The notes under the pieces are model-generated. The model did no database searches. It was not told the origin of the DNA and was given only the letters and a program-made list of their open reading frames with translations. From an uncultured SAR86 cluster bacterium (GTDB taxonomy: Bacteria > Pseudomonadota > Gammaproteobacteria > Magnimaribacterales > AG-339-G14): a stretch of DNA of 64,000 bases. The position numbers and the translations under genes are program-made. Shown here piece after piece: positions 47,229 to 56,154 of this stretch; position 1 is the first letter of the stretch; each line of letters begins with the position of its first letter. Where the stretch lies: positions 455,935 through 519,934 of the forward strand of contig CACJUN010000001.1 of the NCBI GenBank assembly GCA_902596665.1, in the 5' to 3' direction.

Positions 47229-47806
47229 AAAAACTTATCATCCTGCTCTTTCTTGTATCTTTAAATGTTTCAGCTTTTAATATCAATGATATAAATTTTA
47301 TAAATTCAGAGGGAAAAGAGGTTGATCTTTCTCAAATAGACTCTGAAATCATTTTTGAATGGTCAAATCTAGAATGCCCCTACGTCAAAAGACATTACGG
47401 ATCAAATAACATGCAAACTACTCAAAAGTTTGCCAAAAGTAAAAACGTGATTTGGATTACAGTGATTTCGTCTGCTGAAGGTAAACAAGGATATATTCAA
47501 CCAAACGATGCAGTGAATACTTTTGCATCTTTTGGAAGTTTTCCTGATCATATTTTAGTTGATGAGAATGGTGACTTAGGTAAAAAATTTAATGCAAAAA
47601 CCACGCCTCATATTTTCATTGCTGATAAAAATAAAAATATTGTTTATCAAGGTGCGATTGATGATGCTGGAGGTTCAAGGTTTTGGACAACGGACTTAAA
47701 TCAATCTACTAATTTTGTAAAAAAAGTTATAAATGATATTAAGTCGAACAAACCCCTGTCTGTTTCAAAAACGAGACCTTACGGTTGTTCAGTCAAATAC
47801 GGATAA
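47225..47806 (+). CDS. Exported thioredoxin-fold redoxin
   Basis: A 193-residue protein with a signal peptide (MKKLIILLFLVSLNVSAF) and an AhpC/TSA-like thioredoxin fold. The peroxidatic-type Cys is in WSNLECPYVKRHYG, with only one Cys in that motif, and KTTPHIFIADKN holds the cis-Pro. A second Cys is in the tail RPYGCSVKYG and could be resolving. It is probably reduced by the overlapping DsbD-like protein. Confidence 0.87.
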   Translation: MKKLIILLFLVSLNVSAFNINDINFINSEGKEVDLSQIDSEIIFEWSNLECPYVKRHYGSNNMQTTQKFAKSKNVIWITVISSAEGKQGYIQPNDAVNTFASFGSFPDHILVDENGDLGKKFNAKTTPHIFIADKNKNIVYQGAIDDAGGSRFWTTDLNQSTNFVKKVINDIKSNKPLSVSKTRPYGCSVKYG

Positions 47807-47807
47807 T

Positions 47808-48320
47808 TTAGGCAACTATATACTCTCTCCACATATCGTCTTTATATTCGATTTGAGAGTTCTGGCCTTTTAATAGTGCTTTATAACTTGGTTTTATTGC
47901 CACAGGCGAAGGATCTAAAGATTTATCAGCTTTAGCAATATTGCAATCTTTGCATGCTGTAACGACATTCTCCCAGCTCGATCCACCTCCTTTTGATTTT
48001 GGAATTATGTGATCTATGGTTAATTCCTTTCTTTGAAAGACTTCTTTGCAATATTGGCATGTGAACATATCCCTGAGAAAGACGTTGGATCTAGAAAATT
48101 TTACGTGATTTGTATACTTGTAATATTTCCTCAACATAATAATGCTTGGAACTTTGAGTTTCATGCTGGGTGAATGAACAAACCAATCTGGATGCTCTCT
48201 AACAATTATCACGTTTCTGGTAACGACTAACTTGATAGCAGTTTTCCAATCTACAACAGATAAAGGAAAGTAGCTTATTGGCTTTCCATTTCCATTGAGT
48301 AGCAAGCAATCCTGTGACAT
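47808..48320 (-). CDS. HNH endonuclease family protein
   Basis: A 170-residue protein with a C-terminal HNH domain: zinc Cys pairs in FTCQYC and CKDC and the catalytic IDHIIPKSKGG. It is a widespread, chromosomally conserved HNH type without associated mobile features; its role is unclear. The start codon ATG (48320) lies inside a perfect inverted repeat. It is divergent from pyrB. Confidence 0.88.
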   Translation of the reverse strand: MSQDCLLLNGNGKPISYFPLSVVDWKTAIKLVVTRNVIIVREHPDWFVHSPSMKLKVPSIIMLRKYYKYTNHVKFSRSNVFLRDMFTCQYCKEVFQRKELTIDHIIPKSKGGGSSWENVVTACKDCNIAKADKSLDPSPVAIKPSYKALLKGQNSQIEYKDDMWREYIVA

Positions 48321-48338
48321 TGATTTAATATGTCACAG
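48312..48338. promoter_or_regulatory. Perfect inverted repeat at the HNH start codon
   Basis: CTGTGACAT (48312-48320) and ATGTCACAG (48330-48338) are perfect 9-bp arms around a 9-nt AT-only-like centre. The HNH ATG falls in the right-hand arm of the mRNA hairpin. It could be an operator for a dimeric regulator or an mRNA hairpin hiding the start codon. Confidence 0.55.
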
Positions 48339-48399
48339 TCAAGAAAATTTGCAATAGTCTCATCTTGGAATATTCAAAGAATTTACAATCTTTCAATGT

Positions 48400-48405
48400 T
48401 AGAAT
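48400..48405 (+). promoter_or_regulatory. Candidate -10 box of pyrB
   Basis: TAGAAT lies 6 nt before the pyrB ATG without a Shine-Dalgarno sequence, consistent with a leaderless transcript. Confidence 0.35.
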
Positions 48406-48411
48406 ACTTTC

Positions 48412-49428
48412 ATGGAGTTTCTTGGCAATCATATCCTCTCCATAGATCAGTTTGACAAAGACGATATCGTAAAAGTTTTTTCAATAGCTGAAAAAATGAT
48501 CCCATATGCTAACCGGGAGAAAAAAACTAGAGTCCTTCAGGGAGCTATTCTGAGTAATATGTTCTTCGAAGCCAGCACAAGGACAAGAATTAGTTTTGGA
48601 AGTGCTTTCAATCTTTTAGGCGGAGAGGTAAGAGAAACTACCGGCATTGAAGCTTCCTCTCTCGCAAAAGGTGAGTCTTTATACGACACTGCCAGAGTAT
48701 TGAGCGGCTATAGCGATTTAATTGTCATGAGGCATCCTGAAAAAAATTCTGTCCAAGAATTTTCTGAGGCCTCAAGAGTTCCTGTAATCAATGCAGGAGA
48801 TGGAGAAAATGAACACCCTAGTCAAGCTTTATTAGACTTATTCACTATCAAACTTGAACTGGAATCTAAAGGTAAGTCCATCGATGGAAGCAACATTGCT
48901 CTTGTTGGAGATTTAAAATTTGGAAGAGCCGTTCATTCTCTCTGTAAAGCATTAAATTTATTTAAAAATATATCCTTCAACTTAATATCGCCTGAACAAT
49001 TAAAACTTCCTCCTGAAATTAGACAAGATCTAGTCTATAACGGAATGAAAATAAATGAATTCAATTCAATAGAGTCTGGTATTGGTGATGTAGATATTAT
49101 TTATGTCACCAGGGTTCAAGAAGAAAGATTTGATTCTCCTAAAGAGGCTAATAAATACAAAGGCCTTCTTAAACTAAATCAAAATATCTACACTGAAAAT
49201 TGTGAGCCAAATACAGTTATTATGCATCCACTTCCAAGAGACTCTCGTCCTGATGCTAATGAACTTGATACTGATATGAATGAAAATCCTAACCTAGCCA
49301 TATACAGGCAGACGGATAATGGTCTTCTCGTTCGTATGGCTTTGATCTCTCTTATTCTTGGAGTTGATCAAACTCTATCGGATTATGACGAAGATATTTC
49401 GTGGGTATCTAGTAAAAAATCTAACTGA
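48412..49428 (+). CDS. pyrB: Aspartate carbamoyltransferase catalytic subunit
   Basis: Commits carbamoyl phosphate to pyrimidines by condensing it with aspartate. Carbamoyl-phosphate motif [12 protein letters not shown] (about residues 49-60), [11 protein letters not shown] and [16 protein letters not shown] are intact. It has 338 residues, slightly longer than the E. coli 311. No pyrI or pyrC-like partner lies beside it in this window. The 3' end overlaps umuC by 8 bp. Confidence 0.95.
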   Translation: MEFLGNHILSIDQFDKDDIVKVFSIAEKMIPYANREKKTRVLQGAILSNMFFEASTRTRISFGSAFNLLGGEVRETTGIEASSLAKGESLYDTARVLSGYSDLIVMRHPEKNSVQEFSEASRVPVINAGDGENEHPSQALLDLFTIKLELESKGKSIDGSNIALVGDLKFGRAVHSLCKALNLFKNISFNLISPEQLKLPPEIRQDLVYNGMKINEFNSIESGIGDVDIIYVTRVQEERFDSPKEANKYKGLLKLNQNIYTENCEPNTVIMHPLPRDSRPDANELDTDMNENPNLAIYRQTDNGLLVRMALISLILGVDQTLSDYDEDISWVSSKKSN

Positions 49429-50683
49429 CTTTTGGAAGATCGTTCCAAGAAGTTGTATATCTAGGTGATTGGATCTCTCTCTTCATTGACCATTTTCTCT
49501 TAATCCCCTGAGCTAAGAAATAAACCGGCGGTAATCCCTTCTTATTTATTTTATCTATGGTATTCATGAGTTGATCGCTGTGTAAGGTCCTTTCTTTAGG
49601 GTAAAAAAAATCATACTGCTGAATTTGATCATCGTAAAAATCTGAAAGTAATATTCCTGCCTTTATATAATTAAAACCCGATCTATATATGGCTCTGAGA
49701 CTCTTTTTTGCGTTTTGAATAATATCTCTAGTATCGCTAGTTGGAGCAATCAACCTAGTTGTTCCTGAGTTTCTATATTGTCTATCTTGCGTCCTGAAAG
49801 GATTTGTTCTGATAAAAACAGAAACATAAAGACATCTTCTATTTTCTCTCCTAAGCTTAGCTGCTGCTCGTGCTGCATAGTCGCTTACCGCCTCTTCTAA
49901 AGTCCTCAAATCATCTACTCTTTTACTAAAGGTTCGACTAACCACAATTTGTTTTTTTGCAGATGGCTGGTCTTCGAGGCCAATGCAGGGTTCCCCCCTA
50001 AGTTCTCTAACTGTTTTTGCAAGAACTATGTTGAAGTTATTTCTTACGTATTTTGTATCTATCATTGCAAGATCTAGGGCAGTCCTAATACCAATTTGGT
50101 TTAATCTTTTGTGAATCTTTCTGCCTACTCCCCAGACTTCTTGGACAGGCACCAAATTTAATAGTTTTTTTTGTCTTTCCGGTTTAGATAAATCCACTAC
50201 TCCTTGCGTAGCTGGATAATATTTGGCTCCATAACTTGCTATTTTAGATAAAGTTTTAGTTGGAGCGATGCCTACTCTTACGGGCATTCCCGTCCATTGT
50301 TTGATTGTTTCTTTGCATTGCATTCCAAAATCCTGCAAATTTTGACAATTATTAACTCCCGTTAAATCTAGAAAGGCTTCATCAATACTATAGATTTCTA
50401 TATTAGGAGACAGTCGTTCCAGCGTTGTCATTATGCGTGCCGATATATCGGCGTAAAGCTCATAATTAGAAGAAAAGGCATAACCTCCTTTTTTGGTATA
50501 AGAAGACTCAATCTGATACCAAGGATCACACATCTTAATACCAAGCTTTTTGGCCTCTTTTGAGAGAGCCACTACACAGCCATCATTATTTGATAAAACG
50601 ACCACTGGTTTATCTTTTAGATCTGGTCTAAAAACTCTCTCGCAAGAAGCATAAAAGCTGTTGCAATCTACTAAAGCAAACAT
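49421..50683 (-). CDS. umuC: DNA polymerase V catalytic subunit UmuC
   Basis: Y-family translesion polymerase. Palm motifs are [17 protein letters not shown] (residues 2-18) and [12 protein letters not shown] near 98-109. [15 protein letters not shown], the HhH-like [17 protein letters not shown] and the little-finger region are present. It has 420 residues, as normal. It follows umuD after 7 bp and should be induced with it. Confidence 0.97.
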   Translation of the reverse strand: MFALVDCNSFYASCERVFRPDLKDKPVVVLSNNDGCVVALSKEAKKLGIKMCDPWYQIESSYTKKGGYAFSSNYELYADISARIMTTLERLSPNIEIYSIDEAFLDLTGVNNCQNLQDFGMQCKETIKQWTGMPVRVGIAPTKTLSKIASYGAKYYPATQGVVDLSKPERQKKLLNLVPVQEVWGVGRKIHKRLNQIGIRTALDLAMIDTKYVRNNFNIVLAKTVRELRGEPCIGLEDQPSAKKQIVVSRTFSKRVDDLRTLEEAVSDYAARAAAKLRRENRRCLYVSVFIRTNPFRTQDRQYRNSGTTRLIAPTSDTRDIIQNAKKSLRAIYRSGFNYIKAGILLSDFYDDQIQQYDFFYPKERTLHSDQLMNTIDKINKKGLPPVYFLAQGIKRKWSMKREIQSPRYTTSWNDLPKVS

Positions 50684-50690
50684 CTCTTAA

Positions 50691-51104
50691 TCAAAATTGA
50701 TTGATGGCGGCCAATACAACGCCAATTATTTCAAAATCTTCCTTTTTATCTATTTTAATAGGCGGATATTTAATATTTTCTGCGACCAATCTAGGCTCAG
50801 GATAAAGTTGTAATCGCTTACAGGTATAAGATCCGTCGACCGAAGCGATGACTATCTTGCCGTCAGTTGGCTCGATACTTCGGTCGACTATTAAAATTGC
50901 ATCATTATGTATACCCACATTAATCATAGAATCGCCAGCAGCTCTTAAAAAGTAGGTCGCAGCTGAATTCTTTATCAGGTACTCATTTAAATCTATTGAT
51001 CTCTCTACGTAATCATCTGCAGGACTAGGCCAACCAACAGCAATTTTGTCATTGAAAAGAGGCAGATTTACCCTGCGCTTTTGATCTTCAGATATCATTC
51101 GCAA
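50691..51104 (-). CDS. umuD: UmuD, self-cleaving polymerase V subunit
   Basis: S24-family protein of 137 residues. Self-cleavage is expected in VGWPSPADDYVE, equivalent to the Cys-Gly bond in E. coli. The catalytic Ser is in GDSMINVGI and Lys in SYTCKRLQ. The cleaved form joins UmuC to make Pol V. A perfect LexA box lies 23 bp upstream of the ATG. Confidence 0.96.
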   Translation of the reverse strand: MRMISEDQKRRVNLPLFNDKIAVGWPSPADDYVERSIDLNEYLIKNSAATYFLRAAGDSMINVGIHNDAILIVDRSIEPTDGKIVIASVDGSYTCKRLQLYPEPRLVAENIKYPPIKIDKKEDFEIIGVVLAAINQF

Positions 51105-51126
51105 AAATAAAAAAATAAATTAAGTA

Positions 51127-51142
51127 CTGTATAAATATACAG
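51127..51142. promoter_or_regulatory. LexA (SOS) box of umuDC
   Basis: CTGT-ATAAATAT-ACAG matches the gammaproteobacterial LexA consensus CTGT-N8-ACAG exactly, and the symmetry extends outward (TACTGTAT/ATACAGTA). It lies between umuD and coq7, in the umuD promoter region. Confidence 0.92.
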
Positions 51143-51172
51143 TATATTGCTTAATAATAAAAGTAGACTTAT

Positions 51173-51688
51173 CTAGATTATTTTTGCTACTTTGACTGCA
51201 GATGAAGATCCCCACCCTACAATTTTCATCCAGAAGTTTAGAAGGAATCCAGGAGTAGATCTTTTTTTAATTGCGGACTCATTTTTATGCTCAATCTCAT
51301 CATCCTGACAGGATTGGAGGAGATCTATAAGGGCTTGATCAGGATCATTCTGTGCCCTTAAGTATTTGAGTTGTTCTTCGTAATGATCTTCTACAAAAGA
51401 CTCAACTGCTTCAATTGTTGCAAAAACTATTCTGGGGCCAAAGAGAGAAGGAAGAAAACCTAGAAGATAGCCAGCAACTTTCCAAATGCCAACTAACTTG
51501 CTTCTTTTGCTTACCGGAAGAACTTCTTCTATCTTTCGTAAATGTTCTTTTTCTGTTTCTAAATGTCTTTTTGAAAACTCAACCAAAGCCGGGTCTTTAG
51601 CAATGGAGAGAATCCCTTTATATATGTAAACAGCGCCTACTTCGCCAGCATGATCAGAACGAAGAAAAGATTCGAGCAATTTATTCAT
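51173..51688 (-). CDS. coq7: Demethoxyubiquinone hydroxylase Coq7
   Basis: Di-iron monooxygenase for the penultimate hydroxylation in ubiquinone synthesis. Iron-ligand motifs are DHAGEVGAVYIYKG, HLETEKEHLRK, EAVESFVEDHYEEQ and DEIEHKNES, giving the E/ExxH pairs. The ATG at 51688 (171 residues) is chosen; a longer frame reads into tRNA-Val. It belongs to the short COQ7 type also found in mitochondria. Ubiquinone implies aerobic respiration. Confidence 0.94.
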   Translation of the reverse strand: MNKLLESFLRSDHAGEVGAVYIYKGILSIAKDPALVEFSKRHLETEKEHLRKIEEVLPVSKRSKLVGIWKVAGYLLGFLPSLFGPRIVFATIEAVESFVEDHYEEQLKYLRAQNDPDQALIDLLQSCQDDEIEHKNESAIKKRSTPGFLLNFWMKIVGWGSSSAVKVAKII

Positions 51689-51732
51689 CAAAGAATAATA
51701 TCTGTAATTTGTCTTATAAGATAATTCTAAAA

Positions 51733-51809
51733 TGGTAGACACGCCCGGACTCGAACCGGGGACCCCTACCATGTCAAGGTAGTACTCTAACCAACTGAGC
51801 TACGTGTCT
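51733..51809 (-). tRNA. tRNA-Val (GAC)
   Basis: The acceptor AGACACG/CGTGTCT, D arm GCTCAGTTGGTTAGAGT, anticodon GAC in CTTGACATG, T arm CCGGTTCGAGTCCGG and encoded CCA are visible. Its first two bases overlap the stop codon of the upstream MsrAB-like gene, and coq7 begins 44 bp downstream, so all may lie on one transcript. Confidence 0.96.
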
Positions 51810-53067
51810 ATATATTTCTGGGAACGAATTCTAACACAGTTGCATTGATGCAATATCTGGGAAGTCCATTAGGCCCATCCTGAAAAACGTGTCCGAGATG
51901 AATTCCTGAAGATTTAGATTTAATTTCAACCCTGGTCATTCCATAACTGTAGTCCATGTGCTCTGTAACAGACCCATCTACTGGTTTAGTAAAAGATAAC
52001 CATCCCGTTCTGGAATTAAATCTATCTTTTGTATCAAAAAGAGGTGCTCCGCTGAGCTTATCAATGAAAACTCCTTCTGGGGTATCTTTAAATAACTCAT
52101 ATTCTTTGCAAAAGACTGGGTCCGTTCCTTGATTAAAAGCAACGCTATAGGCTTCACTTTCTCCTAATTTAAAAATACCAAGGGCCTTATAGAAGTTTTC
52201 TCTTTGAACAAATCCTTGAAGAGAAAATTTCTCTACGCCATCTTCAATAAAAAAGATAGTTGGTGTTGCCCAAGTAGGAGATGATAATTGAAGATCATGC
52301 AAATCTGAGGAATATCTATAATGTAACGGGATTGAACCTTCATAATCAGACAAAACTTCATTTTTGAGCTTAGTACAGTAAGGACAAAATTCTGAATCCA
52401 AAACTAAAATATACTTGCCAGCAAGTAAATAACTGTTATCAATCTTAGGTTTTTCAACTTCTTCAAACACAATACCGGTTGAATGATCTGGACAGTAGCC
52501 ATTAGGATTCTTAACTAAGTAATCTTGATGATATTCTTCTGCAGGATAAAACTTTTTTAATTTCTTTATATTTGTAACTATATCTCCATAACCTTCTTTG
52601 CTTAGCAGCATTTGATATTCATCTTTTAGTTCGATGGATAACATTTCTTCGGATTGATCATTAAATAATATTAGAGATCGGTACTGAGTTCCTATGTCGT
52701 TACCTTGTCTATTTTTTTGCGTTGGATCATGCAGTTCAAAGAAGAATTTAATTAAATCGGTTAAGGAAATTGAATTCCTATCGTATGTAACTTCGACAAC
52801 CTCAGCAAAATTATCAGGATTGAATTTATTTTTAAACTTTGTTATTTCAGAATATCTAGGTTCAAGACCAATACCGTCAGCGTAACCAGATTCAACGTTT
52901 ATCACTCCTGGTAATTCTGCAAATTTTTTCTCAACGCTCCAAAAACATCCAGCTCCAAAAACAATTTTGTCTTCATGAATAGTTATATTTTTTGAAGAAA
53001 AAGCAGTGGAAGCAAAAATAATTAATATGAACAGAAAAGGCTTATAGAGATTTGGCAAGCAAGCCAT
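51808..53067 (-). CDS. msrAB: MsrA-glutaredoxin-like-MsrB fusion methionine sulfoxide reductase, exported
   Basis: A 419-residue three-domain protein. A signal peptide (about residues 1-24) precedes MsrA with GAGCFWSVEKKFAELPG (catalytic Cys). A middle thioredoxin/glutaredoxin-like domain with SEFCPYCTKL and WATPTIFFIEDG lies near residues 215-300. C-terminal MsrB has GIHLGHVFQDGP and catalytic Cys in RYCINATVLEF. MsrB lacks the structural zinc CxxC pairs, and the usual resolving Cys in the GCGWPSF region is replaced (NSRTGWLSF). It repairs both sulfoxide epimers in the periplasm, perhaps using the middle domain as electron shuttle. Confidence 0.92.
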   Translation of the reverse strand: MACLPNLYKPFLFILIIFASTAFSSKNITIHEDKIVFGAGCFWSVEKKFAELPGVINVESGYADGIGLEPRYSEITKFKNKFNPDNFAEVVEVTYDRNSISLTDLIKFFFELHDPTQKNRQGNDIGTQYRSLILFNDQSEEMLSIELKDEYQMLLSKEGYGDIVTNIKKLKKFYPAEEYHQDYLVKNPNGYCPDHSTGIVFEEVEKPKIDNSYLLAGKYILVLDSEFCPYCTKLKNEVLSDYEGSIPLHYRYSSDLHDLQLSSPTWATPTIFFIEDGVEKFSLQGFVQRENFYKALGIFKLGESEAYSVAFNQGTDPVFCKEYELFKDTPEGVFIDKLSGAPLFDTKDRFNSRTGWLSFTKPVDGSVTEHMDYSYGMTRVEIKSKSSGIHLGHVFQDGPNGLPRYCINATVLEFVPRNI

Positions 53068-53082
53068 TTGAGAAAAAGAAAA

Positions 53083-53496
53083 TTATCCTTGCTCTTCTGT
53101 AATTGTAATTACAGTAGGAGAACAGTTATCGATCTGCAAGGTTTCTATTTGTTCGAGTAATAATTGAAGTCTTCTAAACTCGTATACAGCTGGATTCACA
53201 GATTCAGAACCAACTCCAAAATAATTTTTCCCAGTCAGAGGATTGTTTGTCCTGAATCCAAAAAAAACAGATGACACATTTCTATCCGCTTCGTTAACTA
53301 ACTTGTCAGCAAGATCTTCTACAATATTGGAAACTCTTACAGATTCTTCTGATAATTCAATACAGTTCAATAGTGTTGGATCAAAATCAAAGTGCAGATT
53401 CAATGGTTGAGGTGTTTGATACCAGAAGATGGGTTTTGCGCAACCAACTGCAAAAGTTAATAACAAAAGTAAAGAAATGCGGAATGGTTTTTTCAT
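53083..53496 (-). CDS. Hypothetical lipoprotein
   Basis: A 137-residue lipoprotein with signal peptide and lipobox FAVGCAKP. The body has FFGFRTNNPLTGKNYF and a Leu-rich C-terminal helix (RRLQLLLEQIETLQ). I do not recognise a family. It starts 15 bp upstream of the Msr fusion on the same strand, so it may be an envelope partner of that repair enzyme. Confidence 0.7.
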   Translation of the reverse strand: MKKPFRISLLLLLTFAVGCAKPIFWYQTPQPLNLHFDFDPTLLNCIELSEESVRVSNIVEDLADKLVNEADRNVSSVFFGFRTNNPLTGKNYFGVGSESVNPAVYEFRRLQLLLEQIETLQIDNCSPTVITITEEQG

Positions 53497-53548
53497 AAAT
53501 CCTCAGGTGACATTATATCTAATTTAATAAACTTGAGAACAAAGAATA

Positions 53549-54703
53549 TTATTTTTTATCCTCAGCTTCATTATTGATTAAAGCAGAAGCATGTACGTCA
53601 TTTTCATCCATAATTCCGTCTGAGCCACCTGATTCAACATATATTGACCTTGAAGGGAAGGCAAATTCACTTCCGCTGGATCTAACTATATCAATAACTG
53701 AATATACAAGATCTTGCTTGATGGTTGAGAACTCAGTGAAATTACAAGGATTAGTAAAACATAATATTTGGACGTCAATAGAGCTTGAATTAAAGGCGAC
53801 AGTTTTTGCAAAGGATTCTTGCTTTACGTTTTCCACTAGTCCTTCATAGTCCTTTATAAACTCATCAATTTTCGAGCATATTTCTTTGAGTTGCTCGAGA
53901 GTTGTTGAATAGACAAGGTTTATTTTCCAATCTATTCTTCTGTGATACATCTCACCGTGATTGATAACTTTTACATCAGATAAATCTTTATTGGGAATAA
54001 TCATAGGAGAGGTATTGAAAAGTCTAATGACTGTTGATCTAAATCCAATTTTATCAACCATTCCGTGAAGATGACCCTCGACTTCAATTCTATCGCCTGG
54101 CTGAAATCTATTTTCAGCAATTATTAAAATTCCAGAGATTAAATTCTTGAAAAGATCTTGAGCTCCTAATGCAACAGCAACTGAGAATAACCCCAAACCT
54201 GCAATAATGGGACCTATTTGAATTCCAAATATATCTAAAATTATTGCAAAGCCTATGACCCAAATTAAAACTCTTATGGCTTTCTCAAGCCACATTGTCA
54301 TTGCGGCGGTTAAAAAGCTGGTGCCAGTCAGCATAGAAAAGAGCGGTGAAACACTGTTGGTAAAAACGCTAAAAATTGTGAAAGCTAGCGATGCTTTGAC
54401 TAAATTTTCTATAAATAAACCCAGAGATCCTGATAAAGGTAAATAAATACTTATTAAGTAAAGAGCAAGCGTTATAGGAACATAACCTACTGGTTTCCTG
54501 AGGGACTCAAATACAACATCATCAACTTCTGTTTCTGTATTGTCAGCTATAGATTCCAACCACTTAAAAAATCTACTGACGATGAAAGCTCTTAGCAAAA
54601 GAGCAATAACCAAAATTCCGATGGATATAAAAAGTTCTGTAAGACCGATTCCTAAAAGGCCCTCCTCCCAAACTTCTTTAAAAATATTAAAAAATCCGTC
54701 CAT
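53549..54703 (-). CDS. MscS-family mechanosensitive channel
   Basis: A 384-residue membrane protein with about five hydrophobic helices, the pore-lining region IIAGLGLFSVAVALGAQDLF (about residues 166-185) and the MscS beta domain starting RFQPGDRIEVEGHLHG. It releases solutes under osmotic downshock. The acidic C-terminus is short. It overlaps the monooxygenase start codon by 1 bp. Confidence 0.93.
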   Translation of the reverse strand: MDGFFNIFKEVWEEGLLGIGLTELFISIGILVIALLLRAFIVSRFFKWLESIADNTETEVDDVVFESLRKPVGYVPITLALYLISIYLPLSGSLGLFIENLVKASLAFTIFSVFTNSVSPLFSMLTGTSFLTAAMTMWLEKAIRVLIWVIGFAIILDIFGIQIGPIIAGLGLFSVAVALGAQDLFKNLISGILIIAENRFQPGDRIEVEGHLHGMVDKIGFRSTVIRLFNTSPMIIPNKDLSDVKVINHGEMYHRRIDWKINLVYSTTLEQLKEICSKIDEFIKDYEGLVENVKQESFAKTVAFNSSSIDVQILCFTNPCNFTEFSTIKQDLVYSVIDIVRSSGSEFAFPSRSIYVESGGSDGIMDENDVHASALINNEAEDKK

Positions 54704-56136
54704 TAATTCCTCAAGACTAATGCACCGTCATCAATTTTCTTGAATTTAATATCAAAAAGATCTTGAAAGTAATTTTGATTATTTCTCCAAGGAGATTTTT
54801 CACCCTGTTTTGGAAATAAATGCATTGACCTCATCAAATAACCTGAAGAAAAACCATTTAACCAATCATCCTCTTTAACTTGGATATCTGGATCTGGTAA
54901 TGAATGAGTTATTTTATTTTCATCCATATAATTAATTAACTTGCACATAAATTCACATGTTAAATCCGATCTTAGCGTCCAAGATGCATTAATGTATCCA
55001 AAAGAATTAATCAGGTTAGGCACGCCTGTGTACATCATTCCTTTGTAAGCAACAGTATTTGGCATATCAATATCTCGATTATCAACTTTCACATCAGCTC
55101 CACCTAAAAATTGCATTTGCAAGCCTGTCGCAGTAACAATAATATCTGCTTGGATTTCTTCTCCTGATTCCATTTTAATGCCTGTCTCAGTAAAAGAGTC
55201 TATATGGCCTGTAATAACAGATGCTCTTTTTTCGTTTATAGCATTAAATAAATCACCCTCTGGCAGAGCACAGATTCTCTGATCCCATGGATTGTAGGTT
55301 GGAGTGAAGTGTTTATCTACGTATTCATCAGGTAAATGTTTTCTCACTTCATCTAAAAGAAGATTCTTAACTCTTTCTGGATTTTTCTTGCTATGTTTGA
55401 AAAGTGTTTGCTGTAGCCAAACGTTCCTAGTTCTCACAATTTTATATGCCAACGAATGGGGCAGAATCTTTTTTAGAAAAGCACCGAATGCATTAACTTC
55501 AGGTACAGGGAAATAATAAGTTGGAGATCTTTGAATCATGTAAACATGATTAGCTTTCTCAGCTACCGCTGGAACAACAGTTGCAGCCGTGGCGCCACTT
55601 CCAATGACAGCAACAGTTTTATTTTCATAGTCTAAATCTTCAGGCCAATGTTGGGGATGGATTTTTATTCCTTTATACGAATCTGATCCTTTAAAATCAG
55701 GAAGATAACCATTTTCATAGTTGTAATATCCAGTGCCCATAAAAACAAATTTCGCTTTGATCTGCTTTTCTCCTTCAGGAGTTACTAAATCAAGCGTCCA
55801 ACAGGCTTCATTAGAATTCCAATGTAGAGATGTCAGTTTGGTGTTGAAGCTAATTTTGTCTCTGAGATGATATTCATCAATAGTCTCATCTAAATATCTT
55901 AGGATTGACGATCCGTCAGCAAGTGTTTTATCTTCCTTCCATGGTTTGAAAGAGTAACCCATCGTATACATATCGGAATCTGACCTAATTCCTGGGTATT
56001 TGAACAAGTCCCAAGTTCCACCAATATTTTTCCTTGATTCGATAATTTGAAAACTCTTATTTGGACATTTCATTGTCAAATAAGAAGCTGCACCTATCCC
56101 AGAGATACCTGCGCCTATAACTGCTACATCAATCAT
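54703..56136 (-). CDS. EthA-like flavin monooxygenase (Baeyer-Villiger type)
   Basis: A 477-residue FAD/NADPH enzyme. FAD motif VIGAGISGIGAASYL (residues 6-20), FKYPGIRSDSDMYTMGYSF near 50-68, the BVMO-type signature around KIHPQHWPEDLDYENKTVAV and the NADPH motif IGSGATAATVVP are clear. The fit is closest to EthA-type Baeyer-Villiger oxygenases, which insert oxygen beside ketones or S-oxygenate sulfides. The natural substrate is unknown. It follows rhodanese after 18 bp. Confidence 0.9.
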   Translation of the reverse strand: MIDVAVIGAGISGIGAASYLTMKCPNKSFQIIESRKNIGGTWDLFKYPGIRSDSDMYTMGYSFKPWKEDKTLADGSSILRYLDETIDEYHLRDKISFNTKLTSLHWNSNEACWTLDLVTPEGEKQIKAKFVFMGTGYYNYENGYLPDFKGSDSYKGIKIHPQHWPEDLDYENKTVAVIGSGATAATVVPAVAEKANHVYMIQRSPTYYFPVPEVNAFGAFLKKILPHSLAYKIVRTRNVWLQQTLFKHSKKNPERVKNLLLDEVRKHLPDEYVDKHFTPTYNPWDQRICALPEGDLFNAINEKRASVITGHIDSFTETGIKMESGEEIQADIIVTATGLQMQFLGGADVKVDNRDIDMPNTVAYKGMMYTGVPNLINSFGYINASWTLRSDLTCEFMCKLINYMDENKITHSLPDPDIQVKEDDWLNGFSSGYLMRSMHLFPKQGEKSPWRNNQNYFQDLFDIKFKKIDDGALVLRN

Positions 56137-56154
56137 AATATTCTTTATCTAGTA

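Noticed and set aside
48312..48338. CRP-binding site at the HNH/pyrB gap
   Set aside because: The TGTGA and TCACA halves are separated by far more than the 6 bp that CRP needs.
51689..51772. N-terminal extension of Coq7 into tRNA-Val
   Set aside because: The extra residues are translated tRNA sequence; Coq7 homology begins just after ATG 51688.
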